From NCBI GenBank assembly GCA_947502265.1, contig CANMZB010000016.1, forward strand, positions 38,492 through 102,491: DNA of 64,000 nt, written 5' to 3'. The notes under the pieces were generated by a model that was given only the letters and a program-made list of their open reading frames with translations, did no database searches and was not told the origin of the DNA. How positions within the stretch are numbered: position 1 is the first letter of the stretch; every line of letters begins with the position of its first letter. The stretch comes from an uncultured Sulfitobacter sp. (GTDB taxonomy: Bacteria > Pseudomonadota > Alphaproteobacteria > Rhodobacterales > Rhodobacteraceae). This document shows positions 1-8,399 of this stretch, piece by piece. The translations under genes and the position numbers were made by a program.

Positions 1-1
1 C

Positions 2-727
2 AAAGCCGAAACCGGTGATGCCGCGCCCGAACCTGCACAGGCAGAGTCCGAAGCCGGGATACCCCATGATGTAGAAGCGGGTGAAACAACGTCTGCGCCT
101 CAGCCCGCTGAGGCTGAGGCTGAGGCTGAGGCTGAGGCTGAGGCTGAGGCTGAGGAAGCCGTGTGCGTAACGCCGCCCGATGCAAGCGCAAAAGCGCCGG
201 TCGAGCAAACGCCGAGCACAACACAATCCCGCACGCCAGCGCCCCACGACACGCATGGCACCCCCTCCGGGGAAGCGGCAGCGTTGGAGCAAGAAGACAC
301 CCCCGCCGAACATGCCATGTCTCCCCTGCCCGACTTTTTGCAGCCCGCGGAAGAACCGCACGATGATCCAGCGGAACAGCCCGAAATCCCTGCCCAAAAG
401 GAAGAAGCGGCAGGCGAGGGCAACGCGCCCTCTGAAGATGCTCCTGCTTCAACGCCTGTGAGCGGAGAAGCCGTTGCGGCCACGCACAGCCCCCCCGAAA
501 CACCGGAACCCAAAACACCGGAACCTGCACGGCCGCGCGACATCGGTATGCCTGATGTCCAGCCCGAGCAAGAGATTCACGCCTCTCCCGCCGTTTTGAC
601 GCGCCTCATGCGCGCCGGTGCAGTGGATGCCGAAACAGCACAGAAAATGCAGCCGCTTCTGGCCCAGTTGGCCACTCTGCGCGACAAGATGACCGCGCGG
701 GGTGGTTCCGAAAAATCAAATCCGTAA
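2..727 (+). CDS. Ala/Pro/Glu-rich protein, 5' end outside window
   Basis: The frame is open from the first base of the window and stops at 725-727, so only the C-terminal 241 residues are seen. Most of it is low-complexity sequence rich in Ala, Pro and Glu, including a perfect (Ala-Glu)8 run. Only the last ~50 residues look folded, with a helical stretch around LTRLMRAGAVDAETAQKMQP. I do not recognise the family. The composition suits a disordered acidic linker of an envelope or cytoskeletal protein, but that is a guess. It ends 67 bp before a tRNA gene. The real start lies upstream of the window. Confidence 0.6.
   Translation, partial: KAETGDAAPEPAQAESEAGIPHDVEAGETTSAPQPAEAEAEAEAEAEAEAEEAVCVTPPDASAKAPVEQTPSTTQSRTPAPHDTHGTPSGEAAALEQEDTPAEHAMSPLPDFLQPAEEPHDDPAEQPEIPAQKEEAAGEGNAPSEDAPASTPVSGEAVAATHSPPETPEPKTPEPARPRDIGMPDVQPEQEIHASPAVLTRLMRAGAVDAETAQKMQPLLAQLATLRDKMTARGGSEKSNP
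107..154 (+). repeat. Hexanucleotide microsatellite (GCTGAG)8
   Basis: Eight perfect tandem copies of gctgag, in frame with the surrounding coding sequence, encode (Ala-Glu)8. The unit is a multiple of three, so copy-number change would alter linker length without shifting frame. Confidence 0.95.
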
Positions 728-794
728 GCATAAGGCGTCTGAGGGAAATTCCCTCTTGCGCCGCCACGGATATGCGGTATGAACCTCCCCATGT

Positions 795-871
795 CGGGCT
801 ATGGCGCAGTCTGGTAGCGCGTCCGTCTGGGGGACGGAAGGTCGCAGGTTCGAGTCCTGCTAGCCCGACCA
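795..871 (+). tRNA. tRNA-Pro (GGG anticodon)
   Basis: This is a 77-nt cloverleaf with acceptor arms CGGGCTA and TAGCCCG, discriminator A868 and an encoded CCA at 869-871. The anticodon arm has the loop ctggggg, which places GGG at positions 34-36. The T-arm contains GGTTCGAGTCC. It lies between the truncated acidic protein and dcd. Confidence 0.97.
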
Positions 872-938
872 CGACATATTCAAAACGCTCGCACCGCTCA
901 CGGTGCGGGCGTTTTGCACATCAAAAGGACTGCTCTTC

Positions 939-2015
939 ATGGCCGGCGTGCTCCCGAACCAACTCCTTGAGACTATGATCACCAAAGGCCAGATCGCAGC
1001 AAGCCCCGCCATAGATCCCGCACAGATCCAGCCCGCGAGCCTCGATCTGCGGCTTGGCACCGTGGCGTACCGCGTGCGCGCATCGTTTCTGGCAGGGCAC
1101 GGCGCAAAGGTGGCTGACCGGCTCGAAGAGTTCGAGATGCACCGCATTGATCTGAGCCAGGGTGCCGTTCTGGAAAAAGGCGCGGTTTATGTCGTGCCCT
1201 TGATGGAACGGCTGGCGCTTTCAGACGATATCTGTGCCGTCGCGAATGCCAAAAGCTCCACAGGACGGTTGGACCTGCTGACCCGCACCATTACCGATGG
1301 CGGGACAGAGTTTGACCGGATCACAGCGGGTTACACCGGTCCGCTTTACGCCGAAATCTGTCCGCGTTCGTTTTCGGTGCTGGTACGCCCGGGCATGCGG
1401 CTAAACCAGATCCGGTTTGGCAGCGGCGATACCGTGCTTGATGATGCAGCCCTGCGCACCCTCCACGGCAAGACGCCGCTTGTTGACGGGCCTGCGGTGA
1501 TTGACGATGGTTTGGGGTTCTCTGTCGATCTGCGGCTCAAGGGGACGACGCTGGTCGGCTACCGCGCCAAGCCGCACACCGGCGTGATTGATCTGGACAA
1601 GATCGGCCATTACGCGCCCGCCGACTATTGGGAAGAAGTTCACAGCAACAACGGACAGATCATTCTTGATCCGGGTGCTTTTTATATTCTGGTCAGCCGC
1701 GAAGCGGTGACAATTCCGCCCGAGTACGCGGCTGAAATGGCGCCCTATCTGGCAATGGTCGGGGAATTTCGCGTGCATTACGCGGGCTTCTTCGATCCCG
1801 GCTTTGGGTATGACGCCGCAGGCGGGGCCGGATCACGCGGTGTGCTCGAAGTGCGCTGCCACGAGGCCCCCTTCGTGCTGGAGCATGGTCAGATCGTGGG
1901 CCGGCTGGTGTACGAGCGGATGGAACAAGCGCCAACGCAGCTTTACGGCGCAGGCATCGCCTCAAACTATCAGGGCCAAGGGTTGAAACTGTCCAAGCAT
2001 TTCCGCGCGCCGTAA
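939..2015 (+). CDS. dcd: dCTP deaminase, long double-domain type
   Basis: Deaminates dCTP to dUTP, feeding dUMP and thymidylate synthesis. The 358-residue protein is about twice the length of the enteric enzyme and contains two copies of the deaminase beta-fold. The first carries PASLDLRLG near the N-terminus and the second carries GFSVDLRLKG near residue 190. The C-terminal active-site region reads GVLEVRCHEAPFVLEHGQ. This two-domain architecture is common in alphaproteobacteria. I start at ATG 939 because AAAAGGAC lies 9-16 bases upstream. An in-frame start at 903 would add 12 residues with no family resemblance. Confidence 0.93.
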   Translation: MAGVLPNQLLETMITKGQIAASPAIDPAQIQPASLDLRLGTVAYRVRASFLAGHGAKVADRLEEFEMHRIDLSQGAVLEKGAVYVVPLMERLALSDDICAVANAKSSTGRLDLLTRTITDGGTEFDRITAGYTGPLYAEICPRSFSVLVRPGMRLNQIRFGSGDTVLDDAALRTLHGKTPLVDGPAVIDDGLGFSVDLRLKGTTLVGYRAKPHTGVIDLDKIGHYAPADYWEEVHSNNGQIILDPGAFYILVSREAVTIPPEYAAEMAPYLAMVGEFRVHYAGFFDPGFGYDAAGGAGSRGVLEVRCHEAPFVLEHGQIVGRLVYERMEQAPTQLYGAGIASNYQGQGLKLSKHFRAP

Positions 2016-2061
2016 CGGCGGCATCCTTAAGGGCAGTGTTGTTAAGGGCAGGTGTTGTTAT

Positions 2062-2128
2062 GGGGGCCAGCCCCCGCCCTTGGCCGATGGCCAAGGCCTC
2101 CCCCGGGATATTTACGGCCAAAAGAAAT
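2062..2128 (+). repeat. Intergenic palindromic (REP-like) repeat, copy 1
   Basis: This lies between the convergent dcd and the 88-aa gene. A GC-rich hairpin (GGGGGCCAGCCCCC) is followed by TTGGCCGATGGCCAA and then a 29-bp module at 2100-2128 that starts CCCCCGGGATATTT and ends CCAAAAGAAAT. The same module with one mismatch recurs inverted at 39619-39647, again beside a GC-rich palindrome between convergent genes. It may also serve as a transcription terminator. Confidence 0.75.
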
Positions 2129-2136
2129 GGACAAGA

Positions 2137-2403
2137 TCAGAACTTGTTGACGCGGCGTATGGCTTTCATAGCCCGTTTCGCCTGACCCGCCTGTTGTTTG
2201 CCTTGGCGGCGCGCGCGGCGGTCGGCGCGAATTTGCTGCTGTGTCGCGCCCGGTTGAACAGGATTTTCATAATCGTCAATCTGAGGTTGATCCGCATTTT
2301 TGCGCGTACGCACCTGTGCGGCGCGGTCAAAGCCCGCATTGATCCCCTTGTTCAGCAGTTTCCGCATTACAAGGCGGGTAACCATATTGATTATCTGGTT
2401 CAT
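2137..2403 (-). CDS. Small basic protein of unknown function
   Basis: The 88-residue protein starts with a hydrophobic/amphipathic stretch (MNQIINMVTRLVMRKLL) and continues as a strongly basic, Gln- and Arg-rich tail. I recall similar small proteins in other Rhodobacteraceae but know no function. The predicted fold is helical with no cofactor motif. It is transcribed in the same direction as scpB, 63 bp downstream of it, and is convergent with dcd across a REP-like repeat. It could be membrane-associated or nucleic-acid-binding on charge alone. Confidence 0.6.
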   Translation of the reverse strand: MNQIINMVTRLVMRKLLNKGINAGFDRAAQVRTRKNADQPQIDDYENPVQPGATQQQIRADRRARRQGKQQAGQAKRAMKAIRRVNKF

Positions 2404-2466
2404 ATCTGTGCTCCCGATATCGGTGGCGTTGCTACCAGTATAGCGAAAATTGCGGCGATTGTTGGA

Positions 2467-3123
2467 TCAATCCTCGAAAAGTTCGCTTTGGCCTTCGGTC
2501 GCCTCTGGTTCCTCCTCGGTGTCGCCGGGGGGCGGGAACGCACCGGAGAGGGGGCGGTTTTCCAGAAGGCCTGCGGCGCGCAGTTCTTTCAGGCCCGGCA
2601 GATCGCGCGCGTTCTCAAGGCCAAAGTGATCAAGAAAACCTTCGGTGACGACGAAGGTGACCGGGCGGCCCGGTGTCATCTTGCGGCGCCCAAAGCGGAT
2701 CCATTCAAGTTCGAGCAGTTGATCGACAGTGCCGCGCGAAACAGAGACGCCGCGGACTTCTTCGATCTCGGCGCGCGTCACCGGTTGATGATAGGCGATG
2801 ATCGCCAGCGTCTCGATCGCGGCGCGGCTCAGTTTGCGTACCTCGACGGTTTCTTTTTGCATGAGATACCCCAGATCCGCGGCGGTGCGCAGGGCGTATG
2901 CATCGCCGATCTTCATCACCTGCACGCCGCGCCCCGCATAGCGGCGGCGCAGATGCACCATCGCCTCGGCCACATCGCAGCCATGCGGCATCCGCGCCTC
3001 CAGCTCCCTCAGCGTCGTCGGCTCGGCGCTGGCAAACAGCACGGCCTCGATCATGCGCTCCTGTTCGGCCATGGGGGGCGCCTGAAACAGGCTTTCTTCT
3101 TTATTTTCAATCTCATCCGACAT
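2467..3123 (-). CDS. scpB: Segregation and condensation protein B
   Basis: Accessory subunit of the SMC-ScpA-ScpB condensin, which compacts and segregates the chromosome. The 218-residue protein has the two winged-helix domains of the family. Its recognisable segments are ETLAIIAYHQPVTRAEIE and EIRGVSVSRG-like VRGVSVSRGTVDQLLE, followed by GRPVTFVVTEGFLDHFGL. The acidic C-terminal tail (residues ~195-218) is typical. ATG 3123 is chosen because upstream in-frame sequence is unlike the family and would overlap scpA. The gene follows scpA with a 4-bp gap, so the two are probably co-translated. Confidence 0.93.
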   Translation of the reverse strand: MSDEIENKEESLFQAPPMAEQERMIEAVLFASAEPTTLRELEARMPHGCDVAEAMVHLRRRYAGRGVQVMKIGDAYALRTAADLGYLMQKETVEVRKLSRAAIETLAIIAYHQPVTRAEIEEVRGVSVSRGTVDQLLELEWIRFGRRKMTPGRPVTFVVTEGFLDHFGLENARDLPGLKELRAAGLLENRPLSGAFPPPGDTEEEPEATEGQSELFED

Positions 3124-3127
3124 TTTC

Positions 3128-3910
3128 TTAATCTTTCCTGCGTAGCTGGATCGGCGCGAATATCTCTGACTGGCGGATTTCCAACCGACCTTCCTTGACC
3201 AGTTCCAGCGAGGCGGCAAATGTTGAGGCGGTGGCGGAGCGACGCTTGACCGGATCGCTTTCCCAGCCTTCGGGCAAATAGCTGGTCAGATCGCCCCAAT
3301 CACCTGCAAAGCCGATCATCGCGCGCATCCGCTCCAGCGCCTGCTCCATCGTGAAAACCTTCTCCCGATCCATCACGAAAGGGCGAAACTCGTCGCGCGT
3401 GCGGGTGCGGGCATAGCCTTGCATCAGGTCGAGAAGCGTTGCGGTATAGGTCACTTTGCGCACCCGTTCGACCATCTGGATATCGCCGCGGGCAAAGAAA
3501 TCACGCCCCAGCCGATCGCGCGCCATCAGTCGCGCGGCAACATCACGCATCGCGGCCAGCCGCTCCAACTGGAACGCGAGGTGCGCAGCAAGTTCCTCAC
3601 CGGAGGGGCCTTCCTCGGAGGGATCGGGGGGCAGCAGCAGGCGGGATTTCAGAAATGCCAGCCATGCCGCCATCACCAGATAATCCGCCGCGAGTTCCAG
3701 GCGCAGCGCCTTGGCATGCTCCACAAAGGCGAGGTATTGCCGCGCCAGATGCAGAACGGAAATCTTGCGCAGGTCCACCTTTTGCGTGCGCCCCAGCGTC
3801 AGCAACAGGTCAAGCGGCCCTTCAAAGCCTTCGACGTCGATGATCAGCGCCTCGGTCGCAAGGCGGTCTGCAACGCTGGTCTTGTCGTCATCAACCGGGT
3901 TTTCAGCCAT
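3128..3910 (-). CDS. scpA: Segregation and condensation protein A (kleisin)
   Basis: Kleisin subunit that bridges SMC heads and recruits ScpB. The N-terminal family signature GFEGPLDLLLTLGRTQK lies at about residues 29-45. The C-terminal winged helix around VKRRSATASTFAASLELVKEG contacts SMC. At 260 residues it has normal length. ATG 3910 is preferred; a GTG at 3922 would add four residues. The start overlaps the 3' end of nagZ by 8 bp, so nagZ-scpA-scpB form one operon. Confidence 0.93.
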   Translation of the reverse strand: MAENPVDDDKTSVADRLATEALIIDVEGFEGPLDLLLTLGRTQKVDLRKISVLHLARQYLAFVEHAKALRLELAADYLVMAAWLAFLKSRLLLPPDPSEEGPSGEELAAHLAFQLERLAAMRDVAARLMARDRLGRDFFARGDIQMVERVRKVTYTATLLDLMQGYARTRTRDEFRPFVMDREKVFTMEQALERMRAMIGFAGDWGDLTSYLPEGWESDPVKRRSATASTFAASLELVKEGRLEIRQSEIFAPIQLRRKD

Positions 3911-4922
3911 GTCCAACCCCACCCAAAAGCGCCCTTAGCTGCGCATCGAGGGCGGGAACGTCAATATCATCGGGGCGGCGACGATAGCTGAGCGCGCGGC
4001 GGGCGCGCCGTTGGGCCATGTCGCTCATCTCTCCGGCGGCATCCGCCACCCGGGCGCGTTCTGCCAGTGTCCCGTTGCAATGCAAGATCACATCACAGCC
4101 CGCCGCCAGCGCGCCTCGGCTCAGATCAACCAAGCTGCCCTGAAGGGCCTTCATCGAGATATCATCGGTCATGATCAGGTTGTCAAAGCCGATGTCTTCG
4201 CGGATCACCTGCATCATTTTCAGCGACAACGTCGCAGGCGCATCATCAATCGCATCATAAACGACATGCGCCGTCATTCCCATCGGCGTGTCACGCAGCG
4301 CCTTGAAAGGCGCGAAATCTACTGTGTCGAGTTCGTGGCGCGACGCGCTTACGCGGGGCAATTCAAAGTGGCTGTCAGCGGTCGCGCGGCCATGACCGGG
4401 GATGTGTTTGATCACCGGCAAAACGCCGCCAGCCAGCATCCCGTCATTGGCCGCCTGCCCCATTTCGGCAACGCGCACAGCGTCCATCCCGTAACAACGG
4501 TCGTATAAAAACTCATGCGTCTGCGGCCCTGCGACATCGACCATCGGCGCACAGTTACTGTCGATCCCCAGATCGTAAAGCTCCTGTGCAATCAAACGAA
4601 ATCGCAAGAACATCGCTTCGGCGGCATTGTCGCCTGCGGCTTGCACAAACTCCAGCGGCGCGAGCCATTCACGCCATAGCGGCGCGCGCAACCTCTGCAC
4701 ACGGCCGCCTTCCTGATCAATGGTGATAGGTGCATCACGGCCCACCGCCTCGCGGAAATCGGCGCAAAGCGCGCGCACCTGATCGGGCGTATCTATATTG
4801 CGGGCAAACAGAATGAAGCCGAACGGGTTCACCTCGCGAAACAACGCTTTTTCATGGACCGTCAGGCGGTGCCCTTCGGCATCCAGAATCGTCGCGCCAA
4901 AGCGCCTTGTCGGGCTGCTCAA
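3903..4922 (-). CDS. nagZ: Beta-N-acetylhexosaminidase (glycoside hydrolase family 3)
   Basis: Removes N-acetylglucosamine from cytoplasmic anhydro-muropeptides during cell-wall recycling. The GH3 signatures are clear: IDQEGGRVQRL, then KHIPGHGRATADSHFELPRV with the catalytic His/Asp loop, and the nucleophile region MTDDISMKAL. There is no signal peptide, as expected. No ATG is available. I choose TTG 4922, which overlaps the stop of the upstream SPOR gene as TTGA and gives a family-like N-terminus. Another TTG at 4943 would add seven residues. Confidence 0.9.
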   Translation of the reverse strand: MSSPTRRFGATILDAEGHRLTVHEKALFREVNPFGFILFARNIDTPDQVRALCADFREAVGRDAPITIDQEGGRVQRLRAPLWREWLAPLEFVQAAGDNAAEAMFLRFRLIAQELYDLGIDSNCAPMVDVAGPQTHEFLYDRCYGMDAVRVAEMGQAANDGMLAGGVLPVIKHIPGHGRATADSHFELPRVSASRHELDTVDFAPFKALRDTPMGMTAHVVYDAIDDAPATLSLKMMQVIREDIGFDNLIMTDDISMKALQGSLVDLSRGALAAGCDVILHCNGTLAERARVADAAGEMSDMAQRRARRALSYRRRPDDIDVPALDAQLRALLGGVGHG

Positions 4923-5872
4923 CGGGTCACCACGGGGATGCAATCGACGCTTTCGGCCACAAAGGCCGAGCAGAAACGGCGTGCATCTGAGATATCCTCA
5001 AAGCCTTGCGCGCGCAGGCGATAGAACGTGCGTCCGCCGGACCGGGCTTCCTGCACAATACGGTTTTTACCTTCAAGGTAGGGACCGAAGCGCGCGTTCA
5101 GCTTGTCCCACTGGGCGCGCGCGATTTCGGGGCTGTCGAAGGCGCCCAATTGTACAAGGCGGGTGCCTGCGGGCAGGCTGGTGGCGTCAATCTCGGTGGT
5201 CGAAACCGCCGCGACCGGTGCAACCACCGCGGATGCAACAGCGCGCGCGCGCCGCGGGCGAATCGTGGGCCGCAAAGAGGCGCGCATCCCATCACCCGAA
5301 AGCAGCTGCGCCACGTCCGCTGCCGACGCAGAGGCCAGAACCGGCACGGTTTCGCTATCAAAATCCTCAAGCGGCGCGACGCCATTCGTCAGCTCGGCCA
5401 CGAGATCTTCCATCGAACCGGATTCAAGCGCGCCTGCCACATCGACGGGTGTGTTATCGTCTATCGAAAGCCCCTCATCACTGGCGTTATCGAACGCAGA
5501 CATGGGTTGGTCTTCATCGGTCAGGTAAATCTGCTCGGGCGCGAGCCTCACCTGATCTGCAGGCTTGTCCGCCTCACCGATCGCGGCGACCGTATTGACG
5601 GACAGCCCCTGATGTTTGGCCAACTGGCCACCGGGAACCTCCGGCCGCACCCGCATCTCTCCGGCCACCGCGCGCACCAGCGGGATGCCGCTGACATCGC
5701 GCACCAAAAGCTTGTACCCCCAGACGCCAATACCGACCACAAGCGCCAGCGACACAGCCGCTCCCGCCAGATTGGTCAATTTCGTCAAAGAACCCGCGCC
5801 TGCTGTTGTCACGTATTCTGGATGCACATGGGAGGTATAGCCCCCGTTGGGGGACTGTGAATAATCTGCCAT
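4919..5872 (-). CDS. SPOR-domain membrane protein
   Basis: Predicted inner-membrane protein that binds denuded peptidoglycan at the division septum. A single transmembrane segment (AVSLALVVGIGVWGYKLL) lies near residues 38-55, followed by a ~180-residue Ala/Val/Asp-rich periplasmic linker. A C-terminal SPOR repeat (about 235-315) begins LPAGTRLVQLGAFDSPEIA. The N-terminus (~37 residues, with HVHPEYVTTAG) is cytoplasmic. The gene sits between argS and nagZ and is translationally coupled to nagZ, which fits a role in wall metabolism. Confidence 0.85.
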   Translation of the reverse strand: MADYSQSPNGGYTSHVHPEYVTTAGAGSLTKLTNLAGAAVSLALVVGIGVWGYKLLVRDVSGIPLVRAVAGEMRVRPEVPGGQLAKHQGLSVNTVAAIGEADKPADQVRLAPEQIYLTDEDQPMSAFDNASDEGLSIDDNTPVDVAGALESGSMEDLVAELTNGVAPLEDFDSETVPVLASASAADVAQLLSGDGMRASLRPTIRPRRARAVASAVVAPVAAVSTTEIDATSLPAGTRLVQLGAFDSPEIARAQWDKLNARFGPYLEGKNRIVQEARSGGRTFYRLRAQGFEDISDARRFCSAFVAESVDCIPVVTR

Positions 5873-5976
5873 TTTCGCCTCACTGCCCGCGTTGGTACAT
5901 TGCCGTGCGGGTCTGATCGTTTGGTTTGCTCGTCACGCCAACGGCGCGCTGTCTGTCCTGCCTGCGCGTCTGCGGC

Positions 5977-7722
5977 TCAGCGCATTTCCTGCGCAGGCGT
6001 CACACCAAGGATACCCAAGCCCGCCGCAATTACAATCGCAGTGGCCCGCGCCAGCGCGATTTTTGCCTGTGATGTTGCAACATCACCCTCCTGAATGAAG
6101 CGCAGCTGTGTTTCGTCGTTGCCACGGTTCCACAGGCCGTGAAAATCACCCGCAAGTTCATAGAGATAGAAAGCAATGCGGTGTGGCTCGTTGCTGCGCG
6201 CGGCGGTCTCTACCAGACGCGGCCACTCGGCAAGTTTACGCAACAGGCCCAGCTCTGCGTCATGATCCAGCTTGTCCAGATCGGCGGCTTTCAGCGCGCC
6301 ATCATCCACGGGAATCCCCGCATCGACGGCCTTGCGCAGCACCGAAGCCACGCGCGCATGGGCGTATTGGACGTAGAACACGGGGTTCTCGCGGCTCTGC
6401 TCCATCACCTTGTCAAAATCGAAATCCAGCGGCGCGTCGTTCTTGCGCGTGAGCATCACGAAACGGGTCACATCCGGGCCGACCTCGTCGATGAGATCGC
6501 GCAGGGTGACAAAGTTCCCTGCCCGTTTGGACATCTTGAATTCTTCACCGTTCTTGAACAGCTTCACCAACTGCGTCAGCTTGATATCAAGCGGTACTTT
6601 GCCCCCCGACAGCGCATGCACCGCCGCCTTCATCCGTTTGACATAGCCGCCGTGATCGGCACCAAAGACGTTGATCAACAGATCGAAACCGCGTTCTACC
6701 TTGTCATTGTGATAGGCGATGTCGGGCGCAAAATAGGTCCACGAGCCATCGTTTTTCTTGATCGGACGGTCCTGATCGTCACCGAAATCGGTGGATCTGA
6801 ACAGCGTCTGTTCGCGGGCTTCCCAATCGTCGGGCAGCTTGCCCTTGGGTGGCGCCAACGTCCCCGTATAGATCAGCCCCATATCGTCGAGCTTTTTCAG
6901 GCAGGCTTCGATCTTGCCGGTGTTATAAAGCGACTTTTCCGAGAAGAACTTGTCCATCTTGACGCCCAGAAGCGCCAGATCGTCGCGGATCAGGTCCATC
7001 ATCTCGTCAGTGGCGAAATTGCGGATCGGGTCCAGCCACACGTCCTCGTCTGCGCCGATATAATCCTCGCCGACGCTTTCCTTCAGCTTTTGACCGACAG
7101 GGATCAGATAATCACCCGGATAGGTGCCATCGGGAAAGGCGACCTCCTGCCCGTGCGCTTCGAGATAGCGCAGATAGACGGAGCGGGCGAGTGCGTCGAT
7201 CTGCGAGCCGCCATCGTTGATCACATATTCGCGCGTCACGTCATAGCCCGCGAAGGCCAGCAATGACGCCAGCGCATCACCGAAAACAGCGCCGCGTGTA
7301 TGGCCCACATGCAACGGCCCTGTCGGGTTGGCCGAGACATATTCAACATCCACCCGCTTGCCCGCGCCCAGCGTACCACGTCCGAAATCGGTGCCCGCGT
7401 CCAGCACGGCAGCGGCAACGCCCTGCCACTGCGACGGTGCCAGCCGCAGGTTCAGGAACCCCGGTCCGGCAATATCGGCGGAAATGATACGCGCATCGGA
7501 CAGCAGACGGGCGGCCAGCTTTTGCGCAATATCGCGCGGCTTCATTTTGGCGGGTTTGGCCAGCACCATCGCCGCATTCGTCGCCATATCCCCGTGCGCC
7601 GCATCGCGCGGCGGCTCCACCGTGACATTGTCGGTGACAAGCCCTTCTGGCAGATCGCCAGCGACGACCATTGCATCAAGCGTTGTCAGGACAAGGGAAC
7701 GGATATCGGCGAATAGGTTCAT
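5977..7722 (-). CDS. argS: Arginyl-tRNA synthetase
   Basis: Class I aminoacyl-tRNA synthetase that charges tRNA-Arg. The 581-residue protein has the HIGH motif as [17 protein letters not shown] near residues 130-146 and the KMSKS equivalent [12 protein letters not shown] near 400. The C-terminal anticodon-binding (DALR) domain begins around [20 protein letters not shown]. The Met start is at 7720-7722. It is the first gene of the argS-SPOR-nagZ-scpA-scpB run, with a 104-bp gap before the SPOR gene. Confidence 0.97.
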   Translation of the reverse strand: MNLFADIRSLVLTTLDAMVVAGDLPEGLVTDNVTVEPPRDAAHGDMATNAAMVLAKPAKMKPRDIAQKLAARLLSDARIISADIAGPGFLNLRLAPSQWQGVAAAVLDAGTDFGRGTLGAGKRVDVEYVSANPTGPLHVGHTRGAVFGDALASLLAFAGYDVTREYVINDGGSQIDALARSVYLRYLEAHGQEVAFPDGTYPGDYLIPVGQKLKESVGEDYIGADEDVWLDPIRNFATDEMMDLIRDDLALLGVKMDKFFSEKSLYNTGKIEACLKKLDDMGLIYTGTLAPPKGKLPDDWEAREQTLFRSTDFGDDQDRPIKKNDGSWTYFAPDIAYHNDKVERGFDLLINVFGADHGGYVKRMKAAVHALSGGKVPLDIKLTQLVKLFKNGEEFKMSKRAGNFVTLRDLIDEVGPDVTRFVMLTRKNDAPLDFDFDKVMEQSRENPVFYVQYAHARVASVLRKAVDAGIPVDDGALKAADLDKLDHDAELGLLRKLAEWPRLVETAARSNEPHRIAFYLYELAGDFHGLWNRGNDETQLRFIQEGDVATSQAKIALARATAIVIAAGLGILGVTPAQEMR

Positions 7723-7795
7723 GGGAAGGTGCTCTTGATTGGGTAGACTGTCCGTTTACCAGCTATGCCGCCCGCGTCAATCGGTGCGCGCGGCG

Positions 7796-8398
7796 TTACA
7801 GCCGCAACTGCGCACCGGTGAGCGGCCCAACAGCCCCCTGCAACAGCCCCAGAACCGCCTTGCGCGCAGGCGCAACAGCGTCCTCGCCCACATTGATCAG
7901 GTTTAACACCAGACCATCGCGTTTAAGCGCATGGGCAAATGCCGCCTGCGCCGAGACCAGCGCGGGGGCCAGCGCACCCGCCGCCACATCCAGCGCCTGA
8001 TCGGGGCGCGCAACAACGGTGATGATCTGCCCCTCGCGTGCGGCGAGTGCCGGCATGAACCCTTGCACGATGCTCTGAAGCATCTCGATATTAAGATCAA
8101 TTTCCGAGGGCTTGCGCAGTGGCATCAGGTTCAGCACCCCGTCCAGCCGCGCGTCACCCCACGCCTTGCCGATCCGGCGCACCCCGTCTGCCGGTGCACC
8201 TTTAAGCGGCAGCGGGACGGCCCCTTTCAACTGCCCCAGACCGCCTGCATTGCTATCCACCGCAACCACCTGTGCGCCCGCCGCGCCCAGCACACGGATC
8301 ACCCCGCGGCCAAAGCCGCAGGCCGCGCCTAACACGATGATCCGCTGCCCGCTCAAGCTCCCGCGCACGGGTTTTACACTTTCAAGTGTCTGTTCCAT
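7796..8398 (-). CDS. Short-chain dehydrogenase-like protein, catalytic residues not conserved
   Basis: A 200-residue Rossmann-fold protein. The nucleotide-binding glycine motif is intact (GAACGFGRG, residues 24-32) and the acidic residue after beta-2 is present (VVAVDSNAG). The SDR active-site Tyr-x-x-x-Lys is not visible: the matching stretch reads LAPALVSAQAAFAHALKRDG, with no Tyr and Gln where Lys would fall. The protein is also ~50 residues shorter than a typical SDR. It may bind NAD(P) without turnover. It ends one base upstream of the dgt stop region and is co-directional with argS. Confidence 0.7.
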   Translation of the reverse strand: MEQTLESVKPVRGSLSGQRIIVLGAACGFGRGVIRVLGAAGAQVVAVDSNAGGLGQLKGAVPLPLKGAPADGVRRIGKAWGDARLDGVLNLMPLRKPSEIDLNIEMLQSIVQGFMPALAAREGQIITVVARPDQALDVAAGALAPALVSAQAAFAHALKRDGLVLNLINVGEDAVAPARKAVLGLLQGAVGPLTGAQLRL

Positions 8399-8399
8399 G

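Noticed and set aside
100..543. Minus-strand Ser/Ala/Gly-rich open frame
   Set aside because: Complement of the Ala/Pro/Glu-rich coding sequence. Its composition is what the antisense of such a repeat gives, and the plus frame continues from the window edge.
2080..3198. 372-codon plus-strand open frame across the scpB region
   Set aside because: Antisense to scpB and the 88-aa gene, whose family motifs are clear. High GC makes long antisense frames common.
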